Positions 15,291-15,737 of a DNA stretch of 15,737 bases are shown piece after piece. The stretch covers positions 1 through 15,737 of the forward strand of contig CALHBW010000278.1 in assembly GCA_937930625.1 (NCBI GenBank). The letters are read 5' to 3'. The number at the start of each line of letters is the position of its first letter. Positions within the stretch are counted from its first letter, which is position 1. The notes under the pieces were generated by a model. The model searched no databases. It saw only the letters and a program-made list of their open reading frames with translations, and was not told the DNA's origin. The position numbers and the translations under genes were made by a program. Source of the DNA: an uncultured Saprospiraceae bacterium (lineage in GTDB: Bacteria; Bacteroidota; Bacteroidia; Chitinophagales; Saprospiraceae).

Positions 15291-15737
15291 ATGCTAACCA
15301 ATAAAAATAAAATACAAGTAATCTTCCTCATAGCAGCCTCTATCTTGGCTGCTGCCTTGCTTATATATTTATACATTCCTACATGCTATGACGGTAAGAA
15401 AAACGGGAGTGAAACAGGTATAGATTGTGGCGGGAAATGCCCTCTTTGTATAGGTTCATTGCGTGAAGGATTACCTTTAAAATGTTATAATGGCATTATA
15501 GATGAGGATAATGGAGAAACAGGTATAGACTGTGGCGGTAATTGCCATCCTTGCCCTCCGGCAGATTGTGAAACCGCTAACATTGAAATCTCTGAAAATC
15601 CTCAATGTAATGAGCAAGTTACATTTAAAAGCAACTTACCTTCCGATTGCAATCTTATATGGTACTTTAGTACAGGCGATACCATAAAAGGGGTTGAGGT
15701 GACATACAGGTTTAGTTCTGATACAACTTCAACCTAT
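15291..15737 (+). CDS. Anchored protein with Cys-rich ETGIDCGG repeats and PKD-like domain (partial, runs off right edge)
   Basis: 149 codons visible with no stop before the edge. Residues 8-28 form one hydrophobic helix without a lipobox at its end, so it is likely a signal anchor or uncleaved signal. Two Cys-rich repeats follow (CYDGKKNGSETGIDCGGKCPLC and CYNGIIDEDNGETGIDCGGNCHPC, about 32-53 and 65-88), a motif common in extracellular proteins of Bacteroidota and myxobacteria; each has four Cys able to form disulfides. From about residue 105 the sequence (NEQVTFKSNLP, LIWYFSTGDTIKGVEVTYRF) looks like the start of a PKD-type beta-sandwich. The start ATG at 15291 is preceded by AC-rich sequence without a Shine-Dalgarno motif. 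Function is unknown; position and domain style tie it to the PKD lipoproteins upstream. Confidence 0.75.
   Translation, partial: MLTNKNKIQVIFLIAASILAAALLIYLYIPTCYDGKKNGSETGIDCGGKCPLCIGSLREGLPLKCYNGIIDEDNGETGIDCGGNCHPCPPADCETANIEISENPQCNEQVTFKSNLPSDCNLIWYFSTGDTIKGVEVTYRFSSDTTSTY

Overview
The window reads as a Bacteroidota chromosome segment, plausibly Saprospiraceae-like, although no marker gene fixes the taxon. The pointers are AT-rich intergenic DNA, start codons preceded by A-rich stretches without Shine-Dalgarno sequences, promoter-like TAnnTTTG elements, lipoproteins with a Cys-Lys-Lys start after a Bacteroidota-type lipobox, and large extracellular proteins built from PKD, Fn3-like and HYR domains. 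No rRNA, tRNA, CRISPR array, integrase or transposase is visible.

The layout is two divergent gene groups around a 705-bp AT-rich control region (6695-7399). The leftward group, in order of transcription, encodes a 724-residue unrecognised protein with a very basic N-terminus, an 851-residue protein with a central ricin-type beta-trefoil, a 304-residue protein with an L,D-transpeptidase-like His...SAGC signature plus a peptidoglycan-binding domain, and a three-helix membrane protein with a PEGA-like C-terminal domain that runs off the left edge. The first three have no signal peptide.

The rightward group encodes an effector-associated domain 11 (EAD11)-like protein with three membrane helices, a Sec-exported protein ending in a beta strand, two long PKD lipoproteins, a decayed gene start and a right-edge anchored protein with Cys-rich ETGIDCGG repeats. 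The first PKD lipoprotein gene is split by one in-frame TAA exactly where sister repeats carry GAA. It was probably one gene of about 1030 codons with nine PKD repeats and a HYR domain.

The two groups are linked by sequence. The EAD11 protein and the PEGA protein share the same membrane module, ending in LGGPIVA...GGYYFL. The best guess for a system is an envelope-spanning apparatus. EAD11 would dock a cytoplasmic partner, the membrane module would cross the inner membrane, the L,D-transpeptidase/PG-binding protein would act at the wall, and the PKD lipoproteins would lie on the surface. That coupling is inference. EAD domains are known as adaptors in bacterial conflict systems, but no effector or NTPase is inside this window.

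The non-coding DNA is rich in structure: a 13-bp perfect hairpin next to a promoter-like element, a 25-bp palindrome, a 20-bp imperfect inverted repeat, two blocks of degenerate 8-bp tandem repeats in inverted orientation, and two REP-like palindromes, one of which supplies the last codons of a gene.
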